64,000 bases of DNA from Acidimicrobiia bacterium (GCA_022826705.1 JAJDUJ010000006.1:62001-126000), one strand, 5' to 3'. Positions 56,552 to 64,000 are shown, numbered from the stretch's first letter. Notes: a model not told the origin generated them from the letters alone. A program made the numbers and translations.

Positions 56552-57613
56552 CTATTCCCCCTGGGTTGGGGGCGCCCCGCCGATGATCGGCGCCCCCTCT
56601 ACGTATGGCTTCTGATAGATGACCGGCATCTCCTCGGATATCGACTTGTACATCTCCGGGCGGCGGTAGCGGCTGAAGTCGTAGAGCGTGTTCTTGTAGG
56701 CCGCGCACCAGTTGAGGTTGCAGGTGGCGGCCACCAGCTCGTCGCCGTCGGTGGCCGCCTGGGCCAGCACCTCGCCGGAGGGGCCGATGATGCAGCTCTC
56801 GGCCAGGCTCTCCACCCCCTCCTCCTCGCCTCCCTTGGCCACGCCCACCACGAACGTGCCGTTCTGGTAGGCGCCGGCCTGCATCACCAGGCGGCTGTGG
56901 AATCCGGCCAGGAAGTCCTGCGACGGATCGGGGTAGTAGTGGATAGGAGTGTTATAGCCGATCAGGATCATCTCCACGTCGGCCAGTCCCATCACCCGGT
57001 AGGTCTCGGGCCAGCGCCGGTCGTTGCACAGGGCCAGGCCGATCTCGCCCCGAAACGCCGTCCAGGTTCGGAACGTCTCCTCGGCGGGCTCGAAGTAGGC
57101 CCGCTCCAGGTGCTGGAACGGGCGCTGGGGCTCGTATTTCTCGTGGCCGGGGATGTGGACCTTGCGGAACTTGGCCACCTCGTGGCCCTCGCCGTCAACC
57201 AGCAGATAGGTGTTGTAGCGGTGCCCGTCGGGGGTGAGCTCGGCATAGCCCAAACAGAAGCCGACCCCCAGGCGGGCCGCCTCGTCGAACAGCGGCTTGA
57301 CCTCCGGTGAGGGCATCTCGGTCTCATAGAAGCTGTTCAGCTCGTCAACGTCGTCGATCCACCACCGGGGGAAGAACGTGGTCAGCGCCATCTCTGGGTA
57401 CACCACCAGCTCGCAGCCCTGCTTGTAGCCCTCGTGCAGCAGCGCCAGCAGCCGCTCCACCACCTCGGCCCGGGTCTCGTCGCGGGCAATGGGGCCGAGC
57501 TGGGCCGCCCCCACGGTGATCTCGCGCAGGTTGCTGGACAGGCGCGACACCCGCTCATCGGCGGGGTCGGCCTCCAGGTGGGTGGTGAGCGTCTTGTCGT
57601 CGCGGGCGCTCAT
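56552..57613 (-). CDS. N-carbamoyl-D-amino acid hydrolase-like nitrilase-family enzyme
   Basis: A 353-residue carbon-nitrogen hydrolase. The catalytic triad is Glu74 (VVYPEMAL), Lys151 (FRKVHIPG) and Cys196 (LCNDRRWPETYRVMG). The last stretch is highly characteristic of N-carbamoyl-D-amino acid amidohydrolase, which releases CO2 and NH3 from carbamoylated amino acids. HEKYEPQRPFQHLE also matches that family. The N-terminus has about 30 extra residues before the conserved ITVGAAQLGP. The ATG at 57613 overlaps the M20 enzyme stop (ATGA), and the XdhD-like gene follows 2 nt after its stop. It would finish hydantoin or dihydropyrimidine breakdown after ring opening; no hydantoinase gene is seen in the window. 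Confidence 0.9.
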   Translation of the reverse strand: MSARDDKTLTTHLEADPADERVSRLSSNLREITVGAAQLGPIARDETRAEVVERLLALLHEGYKQGCELVVYPEMALTTFFPRWWIDDVDELNSFYETEMPSPEVKPLFDEAARLGVGFCLGYAELTPDGHRYNTYLLVDGEGHEVAKFRKVHIPGHEKYEPQRPFQHLERAYFEPAEETFRTWTAFRGEIGLALCNDRRWPETYRVMGLADVEMILIGYNTPIHYYPDPSQDFLAGFHSRLVMQAGAYQNGTFVVGVAKGGEEEGVESLAESCIIGPSGEVLAQAATDGDELVAATCNLNWCAAYKNTLYDFSRYRRPEMYKSISEEMPVIYQKPYVEGAPIIGGAPPTQGE

Positions 57614-58896
57614 GCCGTCGCCCCCGCGGTGGCCTGCACTTCGGAGGCCTCGGCGATCTCGGCCAGCTCCAGCATCACCCGCAGCATCACGTTGGCCCCC
57701 GCCACCAGGTGCTCGGGCTCGGTGTGCTCGAACGGGTTGTGGCTGATGCCCTCCCAGGAGGGCACGAACACCATCGATGTGGGGCACACCGGGGCGAACA
57801 TCTGGGCGTCGTGGCCCGCCCCCGAGCACAGCCGGCGGTGGCTGAAGCCCAGCTGGGCGGCGGCCCGCTCCACCCGGTCGATCATGTCGGGGTCGAACTC
57901 CACCGGGGCGAACCGGGCCAGGCGCCGAGAGGTGATCCCGGTGCCCGACTCGGCGGCCAGCTCCTCCAAGAAGGCGGCCAGGCGGTTCTCGGCCTCGGTC
58001 AACAGATCGTCGTCGGTGTTGCGCATGTCCACGGTGAGCACCGCATCGGAGGCCACCACGTTCACCAGGTTGGGGTGCAGCTCCACCCGCCCCACGGTGC
58101 ACACCTGCGGCGGGCCGAACTCCTCGGCCAGCTCGTGTACGAACACCGCGATGCGGGTGGCGGCCCACCCGGCGTCGTGGCGCATGTCCATGGGGGTGGT
58201 GCCGGCGTGGTTCGACTGGCCGGCCACGGTGATCTCGGTCCAGCTGATGCCCTGCACCCCGGTGACCGCGCCGATCACGATGCCCTCGGTGTCGAGGATC
58301 GGGCCCTGCTCGATGTGCAGCTCGACGAAAGCATGGGGCGCAGGCGACGGGCACGGGGCCGCGCCCCGGTAGCCGATGCGGTCGAGCTCCTCGCCCACCA
58401 CCGCTCCGTCGGTGCCCACGATGTCGAGCGCCTCCTCCAGGGGCATCTCGCCGGTGTACACCAGGCTGCCCAGCATGTCGGGCGGGAACCGGGAGCCCTC
58501 CTCGTCGGTGAAGAACCCCACCGCCAGGGGCCGCCGGGTGGTGATGCCGGCCCGCTGCACCGCCTCCACCACCTGCAAGCCGGCCAAAACGCCCAGGTTG
58601 CCGTCGTAGCGCCCGCCGGTGCGCACGGTGTCGATGTGGCTGCCGCACATCACCGGCGGCCCCGGCTCGGCCCCGGCCAGGGTGCCCACCACGTTGCCGA
58701 TGCCGTCGATGCTGATCTCCATGCCCAGGTCCCGCATCCAGGTGACCACGAGGTCGCGGCCGTCCCGGTCTTCGTCGGTCAAAGCCAATCGGCAGGCACC
58801 GTCGGTGCCCTCGATTTCGCCTATCGAGGCCAAAGCGGCCAGGCGGTCGCTCAGGCCCTGACCATCGACGCTGATATCAGTAGCCACAGAAGACAT
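57610..58896 (-). CDS. M20-family Zn-dependent amidohydrolase (allantoate amidohydrolase/L-carbamoylase type)
   Basis: A 428-residue metal-dependent hydrolase. Metal ligands appear in CGSHIDTVRTGGRYDGNLG (His87, Asp98), FFTDEEGSRF (Glu132/133), ELHIEQGP and GAGHDAQMF. This order is that of the hydantoinase/carbamoylase branch of M20 (HyuC, allantoate amidohydrolase). The dimerisation segment AGQSNHAGTTPMDMRHDA is also intact. It hydrolyses N-carbamoyl or allantoate-like ureides. ATG at 58896 is the first gene of the leftward six-gene operon (carbamoylase, N-carbamoyl hydrolase, XdhD-like, SsnA-like, LLM, carboxyltransferase), divergent from a second XDH operon. No strong Shine-Dalgarno sequence precedes it. 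Confidence 0.92.
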   Translation of the reverse strand: MSSVATDISVDGQGLSDRLAALASIGEIEGTDGACRLALTDEDRDGRDLVVTWMRDLGMEISIDGIGNVVGTLAGAEPGPPVMCGSHIDTVRTGGRYDGNLGVLAGLQVVEAVQRAGITTRRPLAVGFFTDEEGSRFPPDMLGSLVYTGEMPLEEALDIVGTDGAVVGEELDRIGYRGAAPCPSPAPHAFVELHIEQGPILDTEGIVIGAVTGVQGISWTEITVAGQSNHAGTTPMDMRHDAGWAATRIAVFVHELAEEFGPPQVCTVGRVELHPNLVNVVASDAVLTVDMRNTDDDLLTEAENRLAAFLEELAAESGTGITSRRLARFAPVEFDPDMIDRVERAAAQLGFSHRRLCSGAGHDAQMFAPVCPTSMVFVPSWEGISHNPFEHTEPEHLVAGANVMLRVMLELAEIAEASEVQATAGATA

Positions 58897-59055
58897 ATTT
58901 TGCCAGAGATTTCGCTTGTTTTGTACCTGGGAATCGCCAACTCTCCCTACGAGATAGGCGTCCAGCGAATAGATTTTATCTGCTGTGAGTTTCAACCGTT
59001 TGCGTACCCTGCGCCGTTTGCGCCCTGTTTCAGAGGCCCAGACGGGGGCACCGCG
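58897..59055. promoter_or_regulatory. Divergent promoter region of the two XDH operons, with direct repeats
   Basis: A 159-bp AT-richer gap between divergent operons. CCGTTTGCG occurs at 58996-59004 and again at 59014-59022, 18 bp apart on the same strand. AGAT and ATCT arms flank TTT near 58973-58983, and read leftward this contains a TAAAAT -10-like box. These are plausible sites for a shared regulator; no regulator gene lies in the window. Confidence 0.4.
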
Positions 59056-59922
59056 ATGAGCGACGTGGTGGTGGCCCGAAGCCTCGATGAGGCGCGCGAG
59101 GCGCTGATCGGCCAGCCCGACGCCACCGTGCTGGCCGGGGGTACCGACCTCATGGTGGAGATCAACCGGGGACTGCGCCGTCCCCGCCATGTGGTGGGCG
59201 TGGCCCAGGTGCCCGAGCTGCGCCGCTGGCACATCGCCGACAATCGGGTGGTGGTAGGCACCGGCGTCACCTACACCGAGATGATGACCACGTCGCTGGC
59301 CGACGCCGCCCCCGCCCTGGCCCAGGCCGCCCGCACGGTGGGCTCGCCGCCCATCCGCAACGCCGGAACCCTGGGGGGCAACCTGGGCACCGCCTCGCCA
59401 GCGGGCGACACGCTGCCGGTGCTGGCCGCGCTCAACGCCGAGATCGTGGTGACCGGCCCCGACGGGGAGCGGCGGATGGGCCTGGACGACTTCGTGGTCG
59501 GGGTGAAGCAGACGAGTCTGCGGCCCGGCGAGCTGATCGTGGCCGCCGAATTGGACCGCCCCACCGGGCGCCAGGAGTTCTTGAAGATCGGCCCCCGCAA
59601 CGCCATGGTGATCTCCATGGCCGGGCTGGCCCTGGTGGCCGACCACGATGCCCGCACCGTGCGCTGCGCGCTGGGCGCAGTGGCCGCCGGCATACCCCGG
59701 GCCCACGACGCCGAGGCCTGGGTGGCCGAGCGGATCGACTGGGACAACGGCGCCGCGGTAACCGATGCGGTGGCCGACGAGTTCGGACAGCGGGTGGCCG
59801 CCGCCTCCTCCCCCATCGACGACCACCGCTCCACCGCCGCCTACCGACGACATGCGGTGGCGGTGCTGGCCACCCGAGCCCTGAAGCGGGCCTTCGCACC
59901 AGGAGGCAACGGCGATGCCTGA
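59056..59922 (+). CDS. Xanthine-dehydrogenase-family FAD-binding subunit
   Basis: A 288-residue FAD subunit (XdhB/CoxM type). TVLAGGTDLMVEINRGLRRP is the first FAD motif, and TVGSPPIRNAGTLGGNLGTASPAGD the second with the TLGGN box. YRRHAVAVLATRAL ends the C-terminal domain. The ATG at 59056 begins the plus-strand FAD-FeS-Mo operon and its end overlaps the small-subunit start by 8 nt. It transfers electrons from the Fe-S clusters of the next subunit to NAD or another acceptor. It belongs to a standard three-subunit enzyme, in contrast to the fused enzyme on the other side of the promoter region. Confidence 0.93.
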   Translation: MSDVVVARSLDEAREALIGQPDATVLAGGTDLMVEINRGLRRPRHVVGVAQVPELRRWHIADNRVVVGTGVTYTEMMTTSLADAAPALAQAARTVGSPPIRNAGTLGGNLGTASPAGDTLPVLAALNAEIVVTGPDGERRMGLDDFVVGVKQTSLRPGELIVAAELDRPTGRQEFLKIGPRNAMVISMAGLALVADHDARTVRCALGAVAAGIPRAHDAEAWVAERIDWDNGAAVTDAVADEFGQRVAAASSPIDDHRSTAAYRRHAVAVLATRALKRAFAPGGNGDA

Positions 59923-60397
59923 TCCCTATTCGCTGCGGGTGAACGGGGTGGACTGCGAGGTGGCCGACTCCGATCTAGCCGAGAGCCTTTTGTTCGTGCT
60001 CCGGGAGCGCCTCGGGCTCACCGGCACGAAAAACGCCTGCACCGAGGGCGAGTGCAGCTCGTGCGCGGTGTTGATCGACGGCGTGCTCACCTGCTCGTGT
60101 CTGGTGCTGGCCGCCACCGCCGCGGGCCAGGAGATCACCACCGTGGAGGGCCTGGGCGACGGGCGCGACGAACTGTCGGTGGTGCAGGAGGCGTTCGTAC
60201 ACGAGGGCGCGGTGCAGTGTGGCTTCTGCACGCCGGGGCTGATCGTGGCCGTCCACGACCTATTAGAGGCCAACCCCGAGCCCAGCGACGGCGACGTGCG
60301 AGAAGCCCTGTCGGGCAACCTGTGCCGCTGCACCGGCTACGGCCGCATCCTGGCCGCCGTCCACTCGGCCGCCGCCACCAAGCGGAGCCAGCCATGA
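59915..60397 (+). CDS. Xanthine-dehydrogenase-family [2Fe-2S] subunit
   Basis: A 160-residue two-cluster ferredoxin-like subunit (CoxS/XdhC type). Cluster I ligands are Cys42, Cys47, Cys50 and Cys62 (ACTEGECSSC, SCLVLA), and cluster II Cys102, Cys105, Cys137 and Cys139 (QCGFCTPG, LCRCTGY). It passes electrons from the molybdenum site to the FAD subunit. It overlaps both neighbours (8 nt before, ATGA after), so the three subunits are translated together. Confidence 0.95.
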   Translation: MPDPYSLRVNGVDCEVADSDLAESLLFVLRERLGLTGTKNACTEGECSSCAVLIDGVLTCSCLVLAATAAGQEITTVEGLGDGRDELSVVQEAFVHEGAVQCGFCTPGLIVAVHDLLEANPEPSDGDVREALSGNLCRCTGYGRILAAVHSAAATKRSQP

Positions 60398-62745
60398 CCA
60401 CAGAGCCAGTCGTGACGTCGGCGCCAGCCACTACCACAGGGCCAGCCAACACCGCCGCGGGCAGCTCAGCGGGTGCAGCCGGGGCCGACACCATCGTCGA
60501 CGCCGGCACCCGGGGGGTGGGCGCCGATGTGGGCCGCCCCGACGGGGTGCCCAAGGTGCAGGGCCGGTTCGCCTTCTCGTCCGACCTGTGGGCCGACGAC
60601 TTCTTGTGGGGCCACACCCTGCGCTCGCCCCACGCCTCGGCCCGCATCCTGGGTATCGACATCGGCCCGGCGCTGGCCACCGCCGGGGTCCACGCCGTTT
60701 TGTTGGCCGACGACGTGCCCGGTCGGCTCACCTACGGGCTCGAGCACGCCGACCAGCCGGTGCTGGCCGACGGGCAGGTTCGCTATGTGGGCGAGCCGGT
60801 GGCGGTGGTGGCCGCCGACCACCCCGACGTGGCCCGCCGGGCCGCCGAGGCCATCGTGGTCAACTACGAGCCAACCGACCCCCTCACCAACCCCGAGGCC
60901 GCTCCCACCGCCGCGCCCATCCACCCCAACGGCAACGTGTTCCGGGAGATCAACATCCGCCACGGCGACCTCGACGCAACCGGCGAGGTGGTGGTGGAGG
61001 GGACCTATGAGGTGGGCATGCAGGATCAGGCCTTCATGGGCCCCGAGTCGGGCCTGGCCCTGCCCGATGACGACGGCGGCGTGGAGCTGTTCATCTCCAC
61101 CCAGTGGCTGCACGTCGACCGGGAGCAGATTGCGGCGTGCCTGGGGATCGACGAGGAGCAGGTGCGCCTCACTCTGGCCGGGGTGGGCGGGGCGTTCGGC
61201 GCCCGAGAGGACCTGTCGTTGCAGATCCACCTGTGCCTTTTAGCCCTGCACACCGGCAAGCCGGTGAAGATGGTCTACAGCCGAGACGAGTCGTTCTTCG
61301 GCCATGTGCACCGCCACCCGGCCAAGATGTGGTACCGCCACCACGCCGATGGCGACGGGCGGCTGGTGAAGGTGGAGGCCCGCATCGTGCTCGACGGCGG
61401 GGCCTATGCCTCCACCTCGTCGGCGGTCATCGCCAACGCCTCCTGTTTCGCCGCCGGCCCCTACAAGGTGCCCGCCGCCCACATCGTGGGTTTGGCGGCC
61501 CGCACCAACAACCCGCCGTGCGGGGCCATGAGGGGCTTCGGCGCGGTGCAGACCTGCTTCGGCCACGAGTCGCAGATGGACAAGCTGGCCGCCGCGCTGA
61601 ACATGGATCCGGTGGAGCTGAGGCTGATCAACGCCCTGGACTCCGGCGACCGCCTCGTTACCGGACAGGTGATTACCGGCACGTTCCCGGTGGCCGAGGT
61701 GATCCGCCAGTGCGCGGGGGCTCCTGCCCCCGACATCCCCCGAAGCGACGACCGGCGCGACCTGCCGGGAGGCTCGGGCCGCACCACCGACGCCGCCGAC
61801 ACCGTGCGGGGAACGGGCTTCGCCGTGGGGTTCAAGAACCTGATGTTCTCCGAGGGCTACGACGACTACTCATCGGCGGCCTGCCGGGTGGCCGACGGGG
61901 TGGCCACCGTGACCTGCGCCTGTGCCGAGGTCGGCCAGGGGTTCGTGACCCTGGCCCAGCAGATAGCCCGTACCGAGCTGGGGGTGGACGAGGTGATCTT
62001 GGCCCCGGCCCAAACCGCCACCATCGGCTCGGCGGGTTCGTCTTCGGCCAGCCGCCAAACCTGGATGTCCGGCGGTGCGGTGCAGGCCGCCTGCCGGGCC
62101 GTGCGCGATCAGATCCTGGCCGACGTAGCCGCCGACTGGGGAGTGTCCCCCGACGGCCTGGTGCTACGCGACGGCCTAGTCGTGTCCCTAGACGGCCAAC
62201 AAGAAGCGCTCCTGGCCCAGATCACCGCCGGCCCCGGCTACGAGGCCGACGTGGAATACCACCACGCCCCCACCGAGGCGCTCGACGAAAACGGCCAAGG
62301 CAACGCCCACGTCTCATTCGCCTGCGCCGCCCACCGAGTAGTCGCCGACGTAGACCCCGACCTCGGCCTGGTGAGAATCCGCGACATCACCACCGCCCAA
62401 GACGTAGGCCGCATCCTCAACCCCACCCAGGCAGTGGGCCAGATCGAAGGCGGCACCGCCCAAGGCGTAGGCCTGGCCCTGATGGAAGAAATCGTCCTCG
62501 ACAACGGACTAGTCCGCAACGCCTCCTTCACCGACTACGTAATCCCCACCACCCTCGACATGCCCGACGTAACCATCGCCGCCTGGGTAGAAGAACCCGA
62601 GCCCGACGCCCCCTACGGCGCCAAAGGAATAGGCGAACCCCCCACCATCTCTTCGTCGGCGGCGGTCGCCGCCGCCGTAAGAGCCGCCACCGGCCTCAAT
62701 CTCCCCAGAATCCCCATCCGCCCCGCCGACATCGCCCTGGGTTGA
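60394..62745 (+). CDS. Xanthine-dehydrogenase-family molybdopterin subunit
   Basis: A 783-residue large subunit. It has GVGGAFGAREDLSLQ, CGAMRGFGAVQTCFGHE, CAEVGQGFVTLAQQ and YGAKGIGEPPTISSS, whose Glu is the catalytic base of this family. The N-terminal 35 residues are Ala/Thr-rich and precede GVGADVGRPDGVPKVQG, the true domain start. It differs from the XdhD-like chain at 53994 in lacking the fused Fe-S domain. The substrate (hypoxanthine/xanthine, nicotinate- or quinoline-like compounds, CO) is not decided by the motifs; the CO dehydrogenase motif CSFR is absent. Purine-type substrates agree with the neighbours. Confidence 0.93.
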   Translation: MTTEPVVTSAPATTTGPANTAAGSSAGAAGADTIVDAGTRGVGADVGRPDGVPKVQGRFAFSSDLWADDFLWGHTLRSPHASARILGIDIGPALATAGVHAVLLADDVPGRLTYGLEHADQPVLADGQVRYVGEPVAVVAADHPDVARRAAEAIVVNYEPTDPLTNPEAAPTAAPIHPNGNVFREINIRHGDLDATGEVVVEGTYEVGMQDQAFMGPESGLALPDDDGGVELFISTQWLHVDREQIAACLGIDEEQVRLTLAGVGGAFGAREDLSLQIHLCLLALHTGKPVKMVYSRDESFFGHVHRHPAKMWYRHHADGDGRLVKVEARIVLDGGAYASTSSAVIANASCFAAGPYKVPAAHIVGLAARTNNPPCGAMRGFGAVQTCFGHESQMDKLAAALNMDPVELRLINALDSGDRLVTGQVITGTFPVAEVIRQCAGAPAPDIPRSDDRRDLPGGSGRTTDAADTVRGTGFAVGFKNLMFSEGYDDYSSAACRVADGVATVTCACAEVGQGFVTLAQQIARTELGVDEVILAPAQTATIGSAGSSSASRQTWMSGGAVQAACRAVRDQILADVAADWGVSPDGLVLRDGLVVSLDGQQEALLAQITAGPGYEADVEYHHAPTEALDENGQGNAHVSFACAAHRVVADVDPDLGLVRIRDITTAQDVGRILNPTQAVGQIEGGTAQGVGLALMEEIVLDNGLVRNASFTDYVIPTTLDMPDVTIAAWVEEPEPDAPYGAKGIGEPPTISSSAAVAAAVRAATGLNLPRIPIRPADIALG

Positions 62746-63010
62746 GGCGAGCCACACAATCTGGTGATCGAGAAGGTCCTATCGACCATCAGATCTCCTA
62801 CGTTCGGTTGACTCCAACCGTCAATTGGCTTTGCCCCTGCACACTCGCACTCACCTACCAAGCCATGCTCTTCGTCGCATGCTAGGTGGTAAACACCAGA
62901 ACCAGCTGCCGAGGTGTCTCGCCGCACACGCTGCCGTGACCTGCGGAGACGCGTCCAAGCGGCCATTACCGCGACTACAACATATCCATTGATAGACTTA
63001 CACGCGGAGC
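62746..63010. other. Non-coding stretch after the XDH operon
   Basis: About 265 bp in which I see no gene with a credible start, Shine-Dalgarno sequence or homology, no tRNA and no clear terminator. Base composition drops in GC content towards the right, and the following genes are of a different kind, so this may be a boundary between ordinary chromosome and an accessory segment. Confidence 0.5.
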
Positions 63011-63034
63011 GCCCCCCGGATTTCTCCGGGGGGC
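63011..63034 (+). other. Strong leader hairpin (10-bp stem, TTTC loop)
   Basis: GCCCCCCGGA and TCCGGGGGGC form a perfect 10-bp stem around TTTC. No T-run follows. It stands 31 nt before the start codon at 63066, upstream of a second hairpin that covers the Shine-Dalgarno sequence, so it is more likely part of a structured 5' leader than a simple terminator. Confidence 0.6.
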
Positions 63035-63040
63035 TTAGTC

Positions 63041-63056
63041 CCTCCCCGAAAGGAGG
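63041..63056 (+). promoter_or_regulatory. Hairpin that can hide the Shine-Dalgarno sequence of the 48-residue gene
   Basis: CCTCC (63041-63045) can pair with GGAGG (63052-63056) around the loop CCGAAA. GGAGG is the Shine-Dalgarno core for the ATG at 63066 (9 nt downstream). Folding would block initiation, suggesting translational control. Confidence 0.45.
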
Positions 63057-63065
63057 TGTTCATGT

Positions 63066-63212
63066 ATGTCTAGCAGATCTTATCAGATCAAGCAGGCTCA
63101 GCAGCGGCAACGCCAAGCAATCCGCCGATTCAACGAATCGGTCAACCGTTACAACGGCGCAGTACGCCGCTACAACCAGGCTATCAATGACCTGAAACGA
63201 AAGCTCCGATGA
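63066..63212 (+). CDS. Small basic coiled-coil protein (48 residues)
   Basis: ATG at 63066 to TGA at 63212 encodes 48 residues. Composition is Gln/Arg/Asn-rich with heptad-like spacing (SYQIKQAQQRQRQAIRR, then SVNRYNGAVRRYNQAIN); it is almost all helix-forming and strongly basic. RYNxAVRRYNxAI is an internal near-repeat. An AGGAGG Shine-Dalgarno sequence lies 9 nt upstream; an ATG 4 nt earlier reads only MYV before a stop and is rejected. Similar short RYN-rich coiled-coil proteins occur as hypothetical genes in other actinobacteria, as far as I recall. Function unknown; an oligomerising or nucleic-acid-binding peptide is possible. It overlaps a downstream ATG (ATGA at 63209). Confidence 0.7.
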   Translation: MSSRSYQIKQAQQRQRQAIRRFNESVNRYNGAVRRYNQAINDLKRKLR

Positions 63213-63280
63213 GCCCAAGGTTTGGGGGGAGGTGCCACCCCCAAGCCGAACCAACACAACCCACCCAAGGAAGCACCAAC

Positions 63281-63460
63281 ATGGACAACGACCTCCGAGC
63301 AGCACTAGTCCGCATCGTCGATCAAAACAACGCAATGCTCCGCGAATTGCAAGCGATCAACGGCGCACTCGCTACCGCATGCAACAGCCTCAAAATCGCA
63401 AACGACAACCTCTTCGAAATACACCGCGACGTACTCGCAGCGATAAACGCTCGCCCCTAA
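63281..63460 (+). CDS. Small coiled-coil protein (59 residues), unknown function
   Basis: The ATG at 63281 preceded by AAGGAA at 9-nt spacing gives 59 residues beginning MDNDLRAALVRIVDQNN. The whole length is a predicted amphipathic helix (MLRELQAINGALATACN, LFEIHRDVLAAI). A longer version could start at 63209, where ATG overlaps the previous stop. Its extra 24 residues are low-complexity and run through a hairpin (TTGGGGG / CCCCCAA at about 63222-63244), so the shorter form is preferred. It lies in a probable operon with the 48-residue protein. No homology recognised. Confidence 0.6.
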   Translation: MDNDLRAALVRIVDQNNAMLRELQAINGALATACNSLKIANDNLFEIHRDVLAAINARP

Positions 63461-63502
63461 ACCAAGTATTCAGGGAAATAAGCAATCGCCATTTTTGACA
63501 AA

Positions 63503-63522
63503 GGAGAGGTTTCCTAATCTCC
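63503..63522 (+). promoter_or_regulatory. Shine-Dalgarno-masking hairpin before the gene at 63524
   Basis: GGAGA (63503-63507) pairs with TCTCC (63518-63522), leaving a 10-nt loop, immediately before the ATG at 63524. GGAGA is the only Shine-Dalgarno-like sequence; its 16-nt distance to the ATG is too long when linear but is brought into range when the stem folds, so the hairpin might either mask the site or present it. Confidence 0.35.
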
Positions 63523-63523
63523 A

Positions 63524-63922
63524 ATGGTGCATAGGTTTCTCGACTACCTGCTGTGGGACTGGCTCACATACCCCCTCACGAGCCTGCTATCCATATACGT
63601 ACTGTGGAGGCTGATCGTCATAGCCAACAATGCACTGATGCTACTCGGTCTCCGCTATATCACAGTGAGGGCGACCTGGAGTGGGAGGGGCCTTTATATA
63701 GGACGAGTCGGCAAGAACGGTGCATACATCGGCGTGGATGGAGTACGTCATGGCAGCGGGAAGAATGCTGACATCGTGTACTTCTCCCGCCTAATAATTG
63801 CAATTCACGCAGCCGCCACAGGGTTACAGAGCGGAGTTCCGAGGCACGCATGGCTTCGATGGCATGGACCATTCTGGAGCCCACACGCAGTGAACGACGA
63901 CTCACGCGAATCAGACACATGA
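63524..63922 (+). CDS. Hypothetical membrane-anchored protein (132 residues)
   Basis: A 132-residue protein. Residues about 5-45 are strongly hydrophobic (LLWDWLTYPLTSLLSIYVLW, then IVIANNALMLLGL) and probably form one or two membrane segments. The rest is soluble and basic, with RGLYIGRVGKNGAYIGVDGVRHGSG (Gly-rich beta strands) and a Trp/His-rich C-terminus. No known family recognised. Codon use and GC content are lower than in the catabolic genes, in line with an accessory origin. Confidence 0.5.
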   Translation: MVHRFLDYLLWDWLTYPLTSLLSIYVLWRLIVIANNALMLLGLRYITVRATWSGRGLYIGRVGKNGAYIGVDGVRHGSGKNADIVYFSRLIIAIHAAATGLQSGVPRHAWLRWHGPFWSPHAVNDDSRESDT

Positions 63923-64000
63923 TTCCTCCAGCCTCCTGGCTGTTACACCATGAGCGGCTCCGGGGTAACAAAGCCAGAATCATCCGCTCGGGCACCTGTT
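63923..64000. other. Window edge, nothing assigned
   Basis: The last 78 bp contain a weak inverted repeat (GTTAC/GTAAC, about 63942-63969) but no recognisable gene or RNA; a feature could continue beyond the window. Confidence 0.3.

Noticed and set aside
57614..59853. Very long minus-strand frames extending beyond the N-carbamoyl hydrolase and M20 starts
   Set aside because: The extra parts lie antisense to the FAD subunit or in the wrong frame of the neighbour; ATG 57613 and ATG 58896 match the family N-termini.
61104..62885. A 593-codon plus-strand frame inside the XDH large subunit
   Set aside because: Arg/Pro-rich shadow frame; the real frame carries XDH motifs.
63011..63034. Rho-independent terminator for the XDH operon
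   Set aside because: The stem is strong but no T-run follows and it sits just upstream of a Shine-Dalgarno sequence, so a leader role fits better.

Overview
The window is GC-rich, densely coding DNA from a high-GC actinobacterium. A member of Acidimicrobiia or a close relative, possibly marine or host-associated, is my best guess. The reasons are the folE-folP pair, frequent GTG and TTG starts, an F420-type luciferase-like oxidoreductase, many class III CoA transferases, several molybdenum hydroxylases, and TANNNT -10 boxes placed only 6-9 nt before start codons (leaderless transcripts). I see no tRNA, rRNA, CRISPR array or insertion sequence. Taxonomy is inference.

Layout. (1) 1-2009, minus strand: folE, folP and a partial phosphatase-like gene that has lost its catalytic cysteine. 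(2) 2080-8099, plus: a double-length class III CoA transferase and a fused indolepyruvate ferredoxin oxidoreductase. (3) 8106-34053, a 26 kb minus-strand block: two peptide/nickel-type ABC import sets (substrate-binding lipoproteins plus DppB/DppC permeases, no ATPases) flank a biosynthetic unit. That unit reads, in transcription order, two tandem NCS2-family transporters with a C-terminal regulatory-looking domain, a 3190-residue type I polyketide synthase, a discrete acyl carrier protein, an Sfp-type phosphopantetheinyl transferase and an alpha/beta hydrolase. (4) 34077-41504: CoA transferase, lipocalin-like protein, SDR, molybdopterin oxidoreductase, an acyl-CoA-dehydrogenase-like gene broken by one in-frame amber codon, and an MFS transporter. 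(5) 41539-62745: a nitrogen-heterocycle catabolic island with a BMP/nucleoside-type ABC importer, two fold-type-II PLP enzymes, two amidohydrolase deaminases, an N-carbamoyl-D-amino-acid-hydrolase-like enzyme, an M20 carbamoylase/allantoate-amidohydrolase-like enzyme, two xanthine-dehydrogenase-type systems of different architecture, an LLM oxidoreductase and a carboxyltransferase. (6) 62746-64000: a structured leader and small, lower-GC genes for coiled-coil and membrane proteins of unknown function.

The most unusual system is the NCS2-NCS2-PKS-ACP-PPTase-hydrolase unit. The PKS has one fully reducing, C-methylating module in the order KS-AT-DH-cMT-ER-KR-ACP, the order typical of fungal highly reducing enzymes. 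It ends with a second KS whose AT has been cleanly excised, leaving the KS-AT linker joined to the post-AT linker. The free ACP encoded next has an altered 4'-phosphopantetheine motif and its own good promoter. The transporters have a lysine where NCS2 proteins carry the substrate-binding glutamate of TM8, and they end in a domain that looks like a degenerate RsbW-type GHKL ATPase. The product is unknown.

The catabolic island recalls the E. coli ygeW-ygfU purine/uric acid cluster in gene content (XdhD-like fused molybdenum enzyme, SsnA-like deaminase, M20 amidohydrolase, PLP lyases). It lacks YgfK and adds a nucleoside-type importer and an N-carbamoyl amino acid hydrolase, so uptake and stepwise ring opening of purine-, hydantoin- or pyrimidine-like compounds is a reasonable hypothesis.
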